Translations under genes and position numbers: made by a program
The notes under the pieces: model-generated
The model's database searches: none
What the model saw: only the letters and a program-made list of their open reading frames with translations
What the model was told of the DNA's origin: nothing
Assembly: GCA_019636375.1 (NCBI GenBank)
Contig: JAHBXS010000003.1
Coordinates: 744,001 to 808,000 of the forward strand
Direction: 5' to 3'
Source of the DNA: Pirellulaceae bacterium
GTDB lineage: Bacteria; Planctomycetota; Planctomycetia; Pirellulales; Pirellulaceae
Length of the DNA: 64,000 bases
Shown here: one piece after another, positions 47,114 to 55,914 of the stretch
Layout: each line of letters opens with the position of its first letter
How positions within the stretch are numbered: position 1 is the first letter of the stretch

Positions 47114-47734
47114 TTGCAAGAAAACCAGCAAGAATCACTCACCTCGCCCAGTCTTTTGCTGCGTATCCGGGATCCGGGCGATGTTCAGTCGTGGGAGCTA
47201 TTTCAATCGGTTTATCGACCGATGATTTTTTCGTATTGTTTGAAACGTGGGCTCCAGGAGGCTGACGCGCTCGATGTGGTCCAAGACGTTTTGACTTCTA
47301 TACACCGCGCGATTCAAACATTTGAGTATCAACCAGCCAAAGGCCGGTTTCGCGGCTGGCTTGGGACGGTGACCGCCAACAAAATCAAAACCCTAAAAAC
47401 AAAACAACATCGCGATCAAACCATGGACGTTCACGTTTTGCTTCACAGCGGCAGTGAACAAACACCCGTCAGCGATCCCGATTCTGATTGGATCGCCATT
47501 TTTTCCGAGCACATTTTCCAGGCTGCCTGTGAGCGAGTTCGCTCTCGAGTCGATACGGTCACCTGGGAATGTTTTTACGAAACCTGGATGCGGCAAAGCC
47601 CCGCCGAACAAGTGGCCCTACAATTCAACTTGCCAATCCACACCGTGTACGTCAACAAATCACGGGTTCTTAAACACTTGGAGGCCGAGGCCCTGATTCT
47701 GGCCGACGATTTCTGCATCGATCACTCGCGCTGA
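47114..47734 (+). CDS. ECF-family RNA polymerase sigma factor
   Basis: A 206-residue protein opening SLTSPSLLLRIRDPGD, as in the ECF factor at 32.9 kb. Region 2 includes SWELFQSVYRPMIFSYCLKR, ALDVVQDVLTSIHRAIQTFE and RFRGWLGTVTANKIKTLK; region 4 is in SPAEQVALQFNLPIHTVYVNK. The start is a TTG; an AAGG lies about 9 bases upstream. A zinc-finger-bearing kinase lies upstream on the same strand and probably controls it. The regulon is unknown. It is the second such factor in the window, and more divergent in region 4. Confidence 0.9.
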   Translation: MQENQQESLTSPSLLLRIRDPGDVQSWELFQSVYRPMIFSYCLKRGLQEADALDVVQDVLTSIHRAIQTFEYQPAKGRFRGWLGTVTANKIKTLKTKQHRDQTMDVHVLLHSGSEQTPVSDPDSDWIAIFSEHIFQAACERVRSRVDTVTWECFYETWMRQSPAEQVALQFNLPIHTVYVNKSRVLKHLEAEALILADDFCIDHSR

Positions 47735-47754
47735 TGGTTATTTAGGTGTGATCG

Positions 47755-47848
47755 AAGCATCGCATGCAAATCGCAACCCGAAGTGTCAACGAGGGACAGG
47801 ATGTGTCAACGAGGGACAATGAAAATTCCCTCGCTAACGCTTCGGGTT
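47755..47848. repeat. REP-like palindromic element, copy 1
   Basis: AACCCGAAGTGTCAACGAGG pairs imperfectly with CCTCGCTAACGCTTCGGGTT at the other end. The unit GTGTCAACGAGGGACA is present twice between the arms. The first 44 bases are identical with copy 2 at 50127. Confidence 0.82.
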
Positions 47849-47927
47849 ACGCTTTCTACAAGCGAAGGCGCAAATGAGAGCTTGCTTGCTAGTTCGATTT
47901 TTGATCGAATGAAGCAGTTCAAAATAG

Positions 47928-48031
47928 CCACGGATGAAACACGGATAAGACACGGATTGAAATCAGATGTCGTTTGCTGAATTCCCTTTCGCTCTCACCA
48001 AATCCGTGTTCAATCTGTGTTTAATCCGTGG
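47928..48031. repeat. Long imperfect hairpin of CACGGAT-type repeats
   Basis: The arm at 47928-47958 (CCACGGATGAAACACGGAT and on) is complementary to 48001-48031 with only about five mismatches over 31 bases; each arm contains three short CACGGAT-like units. Related single copies occur near 57929 and 61270. Confidence 0.75.
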
Positions 48032-48228
48032 TTCCGTTTTCCACCCACCTCATTGCAGTCGCCTCATTTATTACCGCAAATTTTTTGCCGGCAGGTCACG
48101 CGGGACTAAAAAGGTGGACTTGAAAACAACCCCCTCCCATGTTTTCAGCACGTTAATCCTTAAACCATCCTGGGAACGTCTCAAAATCGACTTAAACACT
48201 CGACCGCCGGACCGAAAAATTCTCGCGA

Positions 48229-48322
48229 ACAAATTTTTTTGGAAAATTTTTTCGGTGTTTCAGAATCGCTAAAAACCGGCTTTTTCCACGCTTTTTCGTG
48301 CATTCGAAGGCCTTTCGCAAGT
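48229..48322 (+). repeat. AT-rich dispersed repeat, copy 1
   Basis: This stretch (including GTTTCAGAATCGC and CGTGCATTCGA) is matched on the minus strand at 57680-57770. It ends in a short AAGT/AAGC tetranucleotide run at the point where copy 2 carries a microsatellite. Confidence 0.65.
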
Positions 48323-48527
48323 AAGCAAGTAAATCTGCTTGAACTCCGTATCCTAAAGGGTTACTATCCATTCAGATGTCAAGGAAAATCCTCGGCGTTC
48401 GCTCGGCGAACAGTCACGTTTTCCTTGACGCGAAAGCGACATAATGATCGAATCACTTCGATAGATTTCTCGCCGGTCGTTTTTTTGCAGCACACGAATT
48501 GGTCGTTTTTTCGATGAAGAGGACCCA

Positions 48528-49946
48528 ATGAGTTGGTATCGAGCATTTCTCGCGTTCTTTTGTGCGGTTGCAGCTTCTGTATCCTGCCTGGCTCAGGATC
48601 GAGAGACTTTGCTAGACGATTTCCCCCTGGCTCCCTTTCGGTTTGCAGGAATTGATCTGAAAGTCGGATTGAGCGCACCAAGCGAATTTGAATCTCAGTA
48701 CATGACGGGGCTCCTTCATCGCCCTCCCCGTATCGATGAAATTTATTTGTTGAATAAGGAATGGGTGCATGACGAGTTAGGGTTTAGGCAGTCACAAATT
48801 CAGAATTTCCGCGACGAATACAATCGAATTCACAACAATCGCTTACCCGTTCCAACGGACCTGCTGGAATCGTTGGACTCTAAACAACGGGAAAAATTCT
48901 TGGACATTCGTATTCGGTGTCGCATTCGTGCGATGGGAATCGTGGAGTTTTTCAGTCAGCAGTTGTTAGGATTATCGAAGGAAGAACTGGATGCTGTTCG
49001 CGAACTCGTCACAGAGTTGGAGCCCATTTACACCGAGCGTTGTACGGAACTGCGTGACAAAACGCTGCAAAAATTACGAGATGTTTTGAGCAAAGAGCAG
49101 CAGGCTCAGCTTGATAATTGGTCCCTTGGTTTTCTTGAATCACGCCCCCCTTCGCTGGATTTGCTTGCATGGCAAATGAGAAACATGCAGCGTTTTGAGG
49201 AAACGGTATTCGACCAAAGGCTCCCCAACCTTAGGGGTTTTTTTGTTGGTACAGGGTATTTTATTGACTACGATGGGGTTCTAGAAGAAGAAACCTATTT
49301 AACGGGCACGAGTGATCTCAAAAGGAAACTCACTGATCGTGAGCAAAAATTGAGAGACGCATACATAAGCCAACAAGTTTTTCTAAAACTACATAGAATC
49401 ATTGTCGACGAGTCGATCTCCGGTGAAATCGAGTCAACTAATGAACAAATCGAATTCGCCAACAGTGTTGTCGAAAGGCTACAAATTTTCGAAACGAAGT
49501 GGTTTGAAACGGTCTTCCCAATAAATCGGGCAGGAACACAAGAAGGAAATGAAGTTTACGCTGAATACGAACGCCGGAAAGCCGAATTGATCGCAGAGGG
49601 AACTCGTGATCTTGAGAGCATCTTCCTTCCGCACCAGCGTAGATTTTTGGAAACGCTCGGCATTCTTTTCGAAGTGTTTCGGGGTGGCTACCCATCTGCC
49701 ATAGTTTATGGTCAGACGGGCCGGACCTTGAAATTGACATCCAAACAAAAAGGTGAAATTGAATTGATTTGTAAAGAGTCTGTTTCGGAAATCGAATCTC
49801 AAACACGCAATTGGGAAAAAGAAATTTTTTCGAAGCTGAAAGATTCATTTAGTGATAACAGGAAGGAAGAACTTGAATTTCTGTTCAACTGTCCGATTTC
49901 TCAGGGGCAAGTAAATATCTATTTGTTGTTGAAAGGAGGGCTGTGA
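48528..49946 (+). CDS. Secreted helical protein of unknown function
   Basis: A 472-residue protein with a signal peptide (FLAFFCAVAASVSCLAQ). The mature part is almost wholly alpha-helical and charged, with motifs such as LDSKQREKFLDIRIR, LSKEQQAQLDNW and LTSKQKGEIELI that resemble the LTxxQ motif of Spy/CpxP-type periplasmic proteins. I infer an extracytoplasmic helical protein; the function is unknown. GAGGA at about 48519 precedes the ATG at a good distance. It stands alone between two repeat-rich gaps carrying copies of the same REP-like element. Confidence 0.72.
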   Translation: MSWYRAFLAFFCAVAASVSCLAQDRETLLDDFPLAPFRFAGIDLKVGLSAPSEFESQYMTGLLHRPPRIDEIYLLNKEWVHDELGFRQSQIQNFRDEYNRIHNNRLPVPTDLLESLDSKQREKFLDIRIRCRIRAMGIVEFFSQQLLGLSKEELDAVRELVTELEPIYTERCTELRDKTLQKLRDVLSKEQQAQLDNWSLGFLESRPPSLDLLAWQMRNMQRFEETVFDQRLPNLRGFFVGTGYFIDYDGVLEEETYLTGTSDLKRKLTDREQKLRDAYISQQVFLKLHRIIVDESISGEIESTNEQIEFANSVVERLQIFETKWFETVFPINRAGTQEGNEVYAEYERRKAELIAEGTRDLESIFLPHQRRFLETLGILFEVFRGGYPSAIVYGQTGRTLKLTSKQKGEIELICKESVSEIESQTRNWEKEIFSKLKDSFSDNRKEELEFLFNCPISQGQVNIYLLLKGGL

Positions 49947-50126
49947 CACAAGAGATTTGATTGTTTTTTGTTCTACATTTTTTTATGCACAAAGGGCAAC
50001 ACGCTCCTCAACCACGTGCGTGGTCCGCTTTACGGGGGTTTAGAACGGAATATTGTGCCAACTTGCCACGGAATCCGTGCAATTTTTCATCTGTTAGTTG
50101 GAAACAGACAAAACTAGGAATCATCA

Positions 50127-50247
50127 AAGCATCGCATGCAAATCGCAACCCGAAGTGTCAACGAGGGACAGTGAATAGTGTCAACGAGGGACCACCCGAA
50201 GCGTCAACGAGGGACAATGAAAATTCCCTCGCTAACGCATCGGGTTA
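50127..50247. repeat. REP-like palindromic element, copy 2
   Basis: It starts with the same 44 bases as copy 1 and ends with the same TCCCTCGCTAACGC arm. Three copies of the GCGTCAACGAGGGACA-type unit lie inside, against two in copy 1. Confidence 0.82.
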
Positions 50248-50280
50248 GGATTTCTACCAGCCCAGTTTCGGGAGGGGAAG

Positions 50281-50336
50281 GTTTAAGTTTAAGTTTAAGT
50301 TTTGGCCCTCGACTTAAACTTTAACTTCGACTTAAT
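50281..50336. repeat. GTTTAA repeat hairpin
   Basis: GTTTAA is repeated three times (50281-50298) and is followed by the imperfect complement CTTAAACTTTAACTT from about 50313. It lies at the 3' end of lnt and could act in termination. Confidence 0.55.
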
Positions 50337-50364
50337 CCAATTACCCTCAACGAGCCTATTTACC

Positions 50365-52092
50365 TCACACACCCTCACCGCTACGCCGCCGCGAAATACT
50401 TACCAGCGCTGCCGCCGCGAAGAGCGCTGCAATCATCCAGGGCGTGTCACCTAGATAGTCGCGATAGATCGACGCGCGATAGGGTTGTTGCGTTAAATTG
50501 ACAACGAAAAAGCCTTCCGCTCGCCGAGGCCCCTGCTGCACAATTCGTCCTCGATGATCAATTTCCGCCGAAAACCCTGTATTGGCCGCTACCACAGTTG
50601 GCTTCCGCATCTCGACCGAGCGAAAAACCGTGCTGGCCAAATGCAGGTCCAGACAACTCGTCCCGTAAAACCAACCATCGTCCGTAAAGTTCGCCAACCA
50701 ATCCACCGGCTGCCCATTGGCTGCCTCGACGGTGCGGACATGGCGGCGGACTACTTGCGGAACCAGCGATTCGAAGCAAACGTTGGGAAGAATCTGCAAC
50801 TGCGGATTGGCGGCAGTATCTTTTGAACCTAAGGAACGAATAACCATCGGACCGGCTCCCGACGTTCGCGTTAATCCACCTCCAATCGGAGAGAATTTTT
50901 CGAGACTTGGGAACCACTCCCAGATCGGCAAAAACTCCCCGAAGGGGACTCGCACATTCTTGTCGTAACGATTGTGGGTCGTCGATTGCCAGACGGAGTT
51001 GAATTGGCGCTCGTCACGCTCGACAAACGCCCCGATCCCGGTGATTAGCTCAATCGGCGGCAAAGGCTCACGGTATTCCGTTTCAGTCGAACGTTCACAA
51101 GTGCAATAGAGGAGGAGATCGCGCAAGTACTCAGCGTTTTTCGGTTCGGCTCGCGTCTCCGCATCGCTTGCCGTTTCGTAGATTAGGGGGAATGGAAATT
51201 TGCCTTCCGGCCAAAAGAGGAGGTCGGCTTGGGGATGGGCCTCCCGAGCGTTGATTGTCAATTGCCGATAAGATTCGCGTATCAGGGCGAGGCGCTCTTG
51301 CGCTTGTTCCGCCGTTTTGGGGAAGACGGTATCGATGGAACCTTGAATCACCATGGCCTGCCGCACGACCTCTCCCGGCCCCACCTCGTTGCTGTTGAGC
51401 TTGAACCAGCCATAACCAACTGTGAGCAGGAGACTGGCGAGCGCCGCCAAACAACCTCCCCAAAGACTTGCTGCATTCGTGGAATCGCTTGAGTCTCGTC
51501 TCTTGGCTATTTTCCAAACGACCGCAACCCCCGTGGCGAACAACATCATAAAAAACGACAACCCATAGGCCCCCGCAATGTCGGCGACTTGAATCACCAG
51601 CGGCAGACGGAATTGCGTATGGCTCAGGCTCAGCATTCCGAATCCATATTCGGTTTGCGTTCGCAACCACTCCCAAGCCACCCACACCGTCGGCACGACG
51701 AGAATGGGACTGAGTCGCCAAGTCCCAATCGCATGACGTGCGGTCGCGAAAAAGAAGAAATACACGGTGGCTTCGTAGGCCGCCAAGAGCGGCCAACCGA
51801 TCCACAACAGCGGATGCGGTATCGGGATAAAGTACAACGACAGAAGCCAGTACATCCACAAGCCCATCCAAATCTGCCGCCGCAGTTTTCGTCCGGGAAG
51901 TTGACGCTCGATGGTCACCAACACCCATGGTACCGTCGCAATCCACGCGAGAGGTGCCAAACCGACCGGAGGCTGAGAAAACCACAGCAGAATCCCCCCC
52001 AAGGCCACCATTCCAAACACACTGCCTGTCAACCGCGTCCAGGTGGTTCCTCGATTTGTCTCGCTTCCGACGGCCTTTTTCGTATCGTTCAT
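50365..52092 (-). CDS. lnt: Apolipoprotein N-acyltransferase
   Basis: A 575-residue inner-membrane protein that adds the third acyl chain to the N-terminal Cys of lipoproteins. About six N-terminal membrane segments precede a nitrilase-type domain (about 225-530). The catalytic residues are visible: Glu in LLFWPEGKFPFPL, Lys in KNVRVPFGEFLPI and Cys in NVCFESLVP. FTDDGWFYGTSCLDLHLAS and RSVEMRKPTVVAANTG are typical. The length is somewhat above the usual 510. The window encodes several lipoproteins that need it. It lies 36 bases after a receiver-like gene on the same strand, so the two are probably one operon. Confidence 0.92.
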   Translation of the reverse strand: MNDTKKAVGSETNRGTTWTRLTGSVFGMVALGGILLWFSQPPVGLAPLAWIATVPWVLVTIERQLPGRKLRRQIWMGLWMYWLLSLYFIPIPHPLLWIGWPLLAAYEATVYFFFFATARHAIGTWRLSPILVVPTVWVAWEWLRTQTEYGFGMLSLSHTQFRLPLVIQVADIAGAYGLSFFMMLFATGVAVVWKIAKRRDSSDSTNAASLWGGCLAALASLLLTVGYGWFKLNSNEVGPGEVVRQAMVIQGSIDTVFPKTAEQAQERLALIRESYRQLTINAREAHPQADLLFWPEGKFPFPLIYETASDAETRAEPKNAEYLRDLLLYCTCERSTETEYREPLPPIELITGIGAFVERDERQFNSVWQSTTHNRYDKNVRVPFGEFLPIWEWFPSLEKFSPIGGGLTRTSGAGPMVIRSLGSKDTAANPQLQILPNVCFESLVPQVVRRHVRTVEAANGQPVDWLANFTDDGWFYGTSCLDLHLASTVFRSVEMRKPTVVAANTGFSAEIDHRGRIVQQGPRRAEGFFVVNLTQQPYRASIYRDYLGDTPWMIAALFAAAALVSISRRRSGEGV

Positions 52093-52128
52093 CTTGAAAA
52101 AAATTCTTGGGCTCGTTGTCGCTTGAAA

Positions 52129-52995
52129 TCAAGTTTCGTGAACAGCATTGGCCGATTGCCAATCGCGGCTTTCGTTCGCTTGTGGACTTTCGCGATGATG
52201 TGACGAATCAGCGTGGGTGGAGACCTCGGACTCTTTCACCAGTACACCCCCCGTCGCCTTGCCGAGCAATCGACCGAGTTGCGAAAGGTCAAACGGCTTT
52301 GAAAACACCCCGGCGACTTGCGGCATCGTTTGGAGTTCTAGGACTTCATCCTTGCGGGGGAAGTTTAGGGTGATCAAGACGGGAACATCGGGGTGATCGG
52401 TCCGCAATTGTTCCAGCCGCTGATGCAAACTTGCCGTATTCGAGTCCCCATCGACGACTATCGCGTTCAATTTTTCGATCGGCTGAGACTGCCAAGTCGC
52501 CTGCTCCATCCAAACCGCTTCGACTCCGAAAAATTCGAGGGCATCTTTCAGTGAATCGGCCTGGGCATGAACGAGAGCACTCACACCGACACGCAACGAA
52601 TTTCCATCGTAGACTTCGAGTCGATTTTCACCGCGAGCTTGAGCGGCGAGTTGCAACAACTGAGCAAGTCCGCCGGTCCACTGATGCCAATACAGGGGCA
52701 ATACGTTTTGCAGTGGCTGCCCCGAGCGAGCTTGACCTTCGCACCAACTGCCGAGCAGATTGACCATTGGGACCTCTGCTCCGACCATCTGCCGCAACCG
52801 ATCCACAAATTCTTGCGAGACCGTTTGCCGTCCAGCTTGGGCGATCAAAACGAGGCCGAACGGCTGCTCGAGTTTTTCCAATTGTTCGATTCGGTCACAA
52901 GTCAAAAGCGTCGTCGGGACTCCGACGCCTTTCACGAGATCGGCGAATTCTCGCTCCCAAAACTGCCCCGTGACCAAAATTCGTTCCACGTTCAT
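52129..52995 (-). CDS. Double receiver-like protein, function unknown
   Basis: A 288-residue soluble protein. The C-terminal half resembles a response-regulator receiver: LNAIVVDGDSNTASL with a possible phospho-acceptor Asp, VPVLITLNFPR at the Thr/Ser position, and VFSKPFDLSQL with the Lys-Pro pair. The N-terminal half has the same outline but without the acidic residues, so it may be a degenerate receiver. There is no DNA-binding output domain. AGGGA precedes the ATG at 52995; the upstream codons look unlike protein. It is followed by lnt, perhaps in one operon. The partner kinase is unknown. Confidence 0.65.
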   Translation of the reverse strand: MNVERILVTGQFWEREFADLVKGVGVPTTLLTCDRIEQLEKLEQPFGLVLIAQAGRQTVSQEFVDRLRQMVGAEVPMVNLLGSWCEGQARSGQPLQNVLPLYWHQWTGGLAQLLQLAAQARGENRLEVYDGNSLRVGVSALVHAQADSLKDALEFFGVEAVWMEQATWQSQPIEKLNAIVVDGDSNTASLHQRLEQLRTDHPDVPVLITLNFPRKDEVLELQTMPQVAGVFSKPFDLSQLGRLLGKATGGVLVKESEVSTHADSSHHRESPQANESRDWQSANAVHET

Positions 52996-53356
52996 GGTTT
53001 CCCTACCCTGGTTGCTCAATCGAAACTGATTTCAAAAACCAAACTCATTCGTCAGAAACGGGGACGAGAAAGTTCAATAACCAACGCGCGCAGCTCCACC
53101 GCAGCGCCCTAATGGTAGTTTTTTTGCCTATGGATGTCCAGGGAATTTTCCCTGTGTAATGGTGCTATGCCATCAGCCGGAACAGGCTCTTTCCGGAAAA
53201 ACTGGTATTCACATGCATGTGGGTAAAAAATTGATCTTCGCCTTACCTACCCATTGCCTGCGGAGGACTTCCAAATCCTAATCCCTTGTTGCCTTGCATG
53301 ACGGCACCCCTGAAGAGGAATTCTTTTTAGCTGAATTATTCAAATTGTGATTTCAA
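52996..53356. other. Gene-free region
   Basis: A 361-base gap between the receiver-like gene and the five-gene locus, both on the minus strand. It contains the palindrome CAGGGAATTTTCCCTG at 53139-53154. No gene or clear terminator is seen. Confidence 0.5.
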
Positions 53357-54403
53357 TTAAAACTCAAGCTCGATTTCTCCGTCGCTTGCCCCGCACAAAC
53401 CATACCAAACTCGAATGCTGACTGATCGCGGAATTGATGACACCGCTCCATCAGATTTGACCACATTCACGTGTGTCGAGTGAGCCGATCCAAATCCGGA
53501 CGCACTTGAATAAACCAAATCACCCAAAAAATACAGTTCTGGATTGATCGCCGACGTTGTACTGCCCCATTCTGCCATTCCTCGCCCGCGAGCTAAACCG
53601 CCGAACGCCCATCCATACGCCATCGTCCGCGTGCGATTGCTGATATCACCCAAAGTCTCAGCCACTAATATCGTGTTGCTGGATCCATCGCGTATTTTGC
53701 CCGAATTCATTGAATTTCGACAAGTCATAACTCCTTCGTATCCCCGCAAGGAACCCGGGTATTTGCCTCCGGAATGAGCACCAGAGCAACCGAGGTAGTT
53801 GGTCTTAGAATACCCTGATCTCATTTCCAATCCAAAGATGAACTTATCTTCGACGAAAAAACCGCTTGAAAACGATGCTGCAGGTTGTGATGTGCATGGA
53901 GAAACCAGCAAATCCATCGACTCTAAATCATCGCTTGGGCATAAGTAGAGGGGAACGCGGGTACTACACGCCTGAGCGCAGTCCGGATCGTCTCCAGGAA
54001 ACATAACCTCATTGATCAGAGAAAAACTGTCTGTAGGAAATTCGTCAGCCGTATTAGTCATTTCAACAAATGGAAGAATCAATGCCAAAAACGAACAATG
54101 CTGGGTCTTTTTCCAATGGTACCTATGAGCAAGGTTGTCGCTCCAATCGAGAATGGAAACATCAATTGGAATGTACAGAGTTTTGTCAAAACCCAAAGTG
54201 CCCGGCGGAAGTCTGTTTCGGGAACTCTCAAAATTTTGACATGCGATAGCTATGTTTCTCAAGTTGTTTTTGCATTGAGTATTTCTTGCCGATTCGCGAA
54301 CAGCTTGAACCGCTGGCAATAGCATTCCGATCAAAACACCTATAATGCTGATGGCAACCAGAAGTTCAACTAGCGTGAAACCTCTGTACATTACACGTTT
54401 CAT
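53357..54403 (-). CDS. DUF1559 pilin-like protein
   Basis: A 348-residue protein with a type IV prepilin-like N-terminus, [20 protein letters not shown], with the Gly-Phe cleavage site and Glu at +5, followed by [14 protein letters not shown] typical of DUF1559. The C-terminus holds the H-x9-DG motif ([12 protein letters not shown]). DUF1559 proteins are very abundant in planctomycetes and probably form pseudopili or envelope filaments; individual roles are unknown. GGGAG lies upstream of the ATG at 54403. The gene overlaps the upstream MauE-like gene by 38 bases, so it is the last member of the locus's operon. Confidence 0.9.
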   Translation of the reverse strand: MKRVMYRGFTLVELLVAISIIGVLIGMLLPAVQAVRESARNTQCKNNLRNIAIACQNFESSRNRLPPGTLGFDKTLYIPIDVSILDWSDNLAHRYHWKKTQHCSFLALILPFVEMTNTADEFPTDSFSLINEVMFPGDDPDCAQACSTRVPLYLCPSDDLESMDLLVSPCTSQPAASFSSGFFVEDKFIFGLEMRSGYSKTNYLGCSGAHSGGKYPGSLRGYEGVMTCRNSMNSGKIRDGSSNTILVAETLGDISNRTRTMAYGWAFGGLARGRGMAEWGSTTSAINPELYFLGDLVYSSASGFGSAHSTHVNVVKSDGAVSSIPRSVSIRVWYGLCGASDGEIELEF

Positions 54404-54818
54404 GAATTTTCTCCCAAACCAGCAAACCATTACAAAGTAAACATGATGCGGTAAACGCAATCGACACCCAACCAACCTCATGGCTACTGAGCCCAAAACA
54501 CCCGCAATTGATTTTCAGCCCTCTCGCCCATGCAGACGATTGAGCGATTAAAAACACTAACACCAAAATGCTTGTTGCAAACAACACACGCTTGTTGGCC
54601 AGTCGATTAAGCACAGCCAATCCACTCACAAACATCACCGTAGGTAACAGTAACGTCATCCAAATGGCTGTTGACTGATCGACCATATCGTACGCCATCA
54701 AATCTTCAAAAAAAACAACAGGGTTAAAAAGATGAAATGCCGAACTTACGATCAAGACCGATCCCAAAAAACAACTTGACAGAATTGAGCAAACACCTAA
54801 AAGGGAAAGCCTACTCAT
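54366..54818 (-). CDS. MauE/DoxX-like redox-associated membrane protein
   Basis: A 150-residue protein with four membrane segments ([67 protein letters not shown]) and the loop [10 protein letters not shown], the cysteine motif of MauE-like proteins. MauE acts in disulfide-linked maturation of methylamine dehydrogenase, and related proteins handle thiol electrons in the membrane. It lies directly behind the C39/rhodanese gene and overlaps the pilin-like gene. The ATG at 54818 is preferred to the longer frame, which overlaps the upstream gene. The partner oxidase or reductase is unknown. Confidence 0.82.
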   Translation of the reverse strand: MSRLSLLGVCSILSSCFLGSVLIVSSAFHLFNPVVFFEDLMAYDMVDQSTAIWMTLLLPTVMFVSGLAVLNRLANKRVLFATSILVLVFLIAQSSAWARGLKINCGCFGLSSHEVGWVSIAFTASCLLCNGLLVWEKIHETCNVQRFHAS

Positions 54819-54831
54819 GGTATCATGGCCC

Positions 54832-55914
54832 CTAGATCTCTTCAAAAGGGATTGGTTTGTCTTGTTCACCTGCCAAAATACGATTCACTCCTTCGCGAAA
54901 AACCACAATGTCAATAAAACCCAGCGATTTTAATCGTGAAGCGGTGAGGTCGGAAGAAGGACACTTTTCGTTTGCACAAAAGACGACAATTTGGACAGTT
55001 TTATCATGCCTAAATTTGAAATTTTTGAAATCCGTGAACGATGCACTTGGAGGAAGATTTATTGAATCTTCGAGTGACCAAGACTCGAATTGAATCGGCT
55101 CGCGAGCATCAATTAATACAAGAGCATCTCTTTTCTCGACCAACTCTTCGTAACTAATTTCCAAGAACTGATGGACCTCATTTTTTGAAGCAATAAACGC
55201 GGCCAGCTCCTGATTGGGCCAGCCTGCCGCATTTAATACTAAAAAGTAGTTGAACAAAAAGACGCCAAGTGACGCGATGGCAATATGTCGAAGCCCAACT
55301 GCACCTGTTCGCGCTACTGGCTTCCACAAAACCCAGCAAAAAATCGCCAGTGAAAGGGGAATCGCAATTGAAATGGAAGATTGAGCCAAGAGAAATAAAG
55401 AAGAACGGTTTGACGAATCAACAATAACAAAAGCTTTCCCACCCCATTCGCTTAACAACTCACCGATGTCTTTCTCCAAGGTGAGACCAAGATATCGCGA
55501 ATCCTTTACCTGTAATTTAGAATCGGAGTGCCCTACGATCAAAACCCAGTGCTTGACTGGCGAATGCCTGTAAGGTCCGTTTTCAAGCAAAACAATTATG
55601 GGAGGATCTAGCGATTCCAGGTTGCAGTAATTCAAATTTCGAATCGGAACAATAGACTTGCCGAATTGCTGAGCGATTCGGTCTAGTTGGATCAAGTTTG
55701 AGCCAGTTTCTCGATCCGCATATTCGGTGGTAAGGTACAATTCGATGTCAACCGGCTGTCCAAGTAACTTGAGTGCCTCGCAAACAGCGTAAATTCCACA
55801 AACAGGCCCAATAAAACGAGAATCGTTTGATTGGCTTGGACCACTCATGGAGCTAGGAATCGAGTTCGCAAACGCCAAAATAGAAGTCGCCAAAATTAAC
55901 GTATTAACGAGCAT
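54832..55914 (-). CDS. C39-type peptidase, membrane and rhodanese fusion protein
   Basis: A 360-residue protein with three parts. Residues about 1-160 are C39-like: CGIYAVCEALKLLG with the nucleophile Cys, HWVLIVGHSD with the His, and VKDSRY with the Asp. Two membrane segments follow at about 180-235 (SIAIPLSLAIFCWVLW and IAIASLGVFLFNYFLVL). The last 125 residues are a rhodanese domain with IDAREP and the active-site Cys in VVFCANEKCPSS. C39 peptidases cleave after double glycines; rhodaneses carry sulfur on Cys. The fusion suggests peptide processing coupled to thiol chemistry. The ATG overlaps the upstream stop by 11 bases. Confidence 0.82.
   Translation of the reverse strand: MLVNTLILATSILAFANSIPSSMSGPSQSNDSRFIGPVCGIYAVCEALKLLGQPVDIELYLTTEYADRETGSNLIQLDRIAQQFGKSIVPIRNLNYCNLESLDPPIIVLLENGPYRHSPVKHWVLIVGHSDSKLQVKDSRYLGLTLEKDIGELLSEWGGKAFVIVDSSNRSSLFLLAQSSISIAIPLSLAIFCWVLWKPVARTGAVGLRHIAIASLGVFLFNYFLVLNAAGWPNQELAAFIASKNEVHQFLEISYEELVEKRDALVLIDAREPIQFESWSLEDSINLPPSASFTDFKNFKFRHDKTVQIVVFCANEKCPSSDLTASRLKSLGFIDIVVFREGVNRILAGEQDKPIPFEEI

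Larger units (their letters stand above)
47735..48527. other. Gene-free region made of dispersed repeats
   Basis: Nearly 800 bases with no credible gene. It contains a REP-like element (47755-47848), a long hairpin of CACGGAT repeats (47928-48031) and one copy of an AT-rich dispersed repeat (48229-48322), each listed separately. Confidence 0.7.
49947..50364. other. Gene-free region with repeats
   Basis: A 418-base convergent gap between the secreted helical protein gene and lnt. It holds REP-like copy 2 and a GTTTAA hairpin, listed separately; no gene is seen. Confidence 0.6.

Noticed and set aside
51131..52162. 343-residue minus-strand frame overlapping lnt
   Set aside because: It is another frame of lnt; the catalytic Glu/Lys/Cys motifs are in the chosen frame and this one is Arg/Gly-rich noise.
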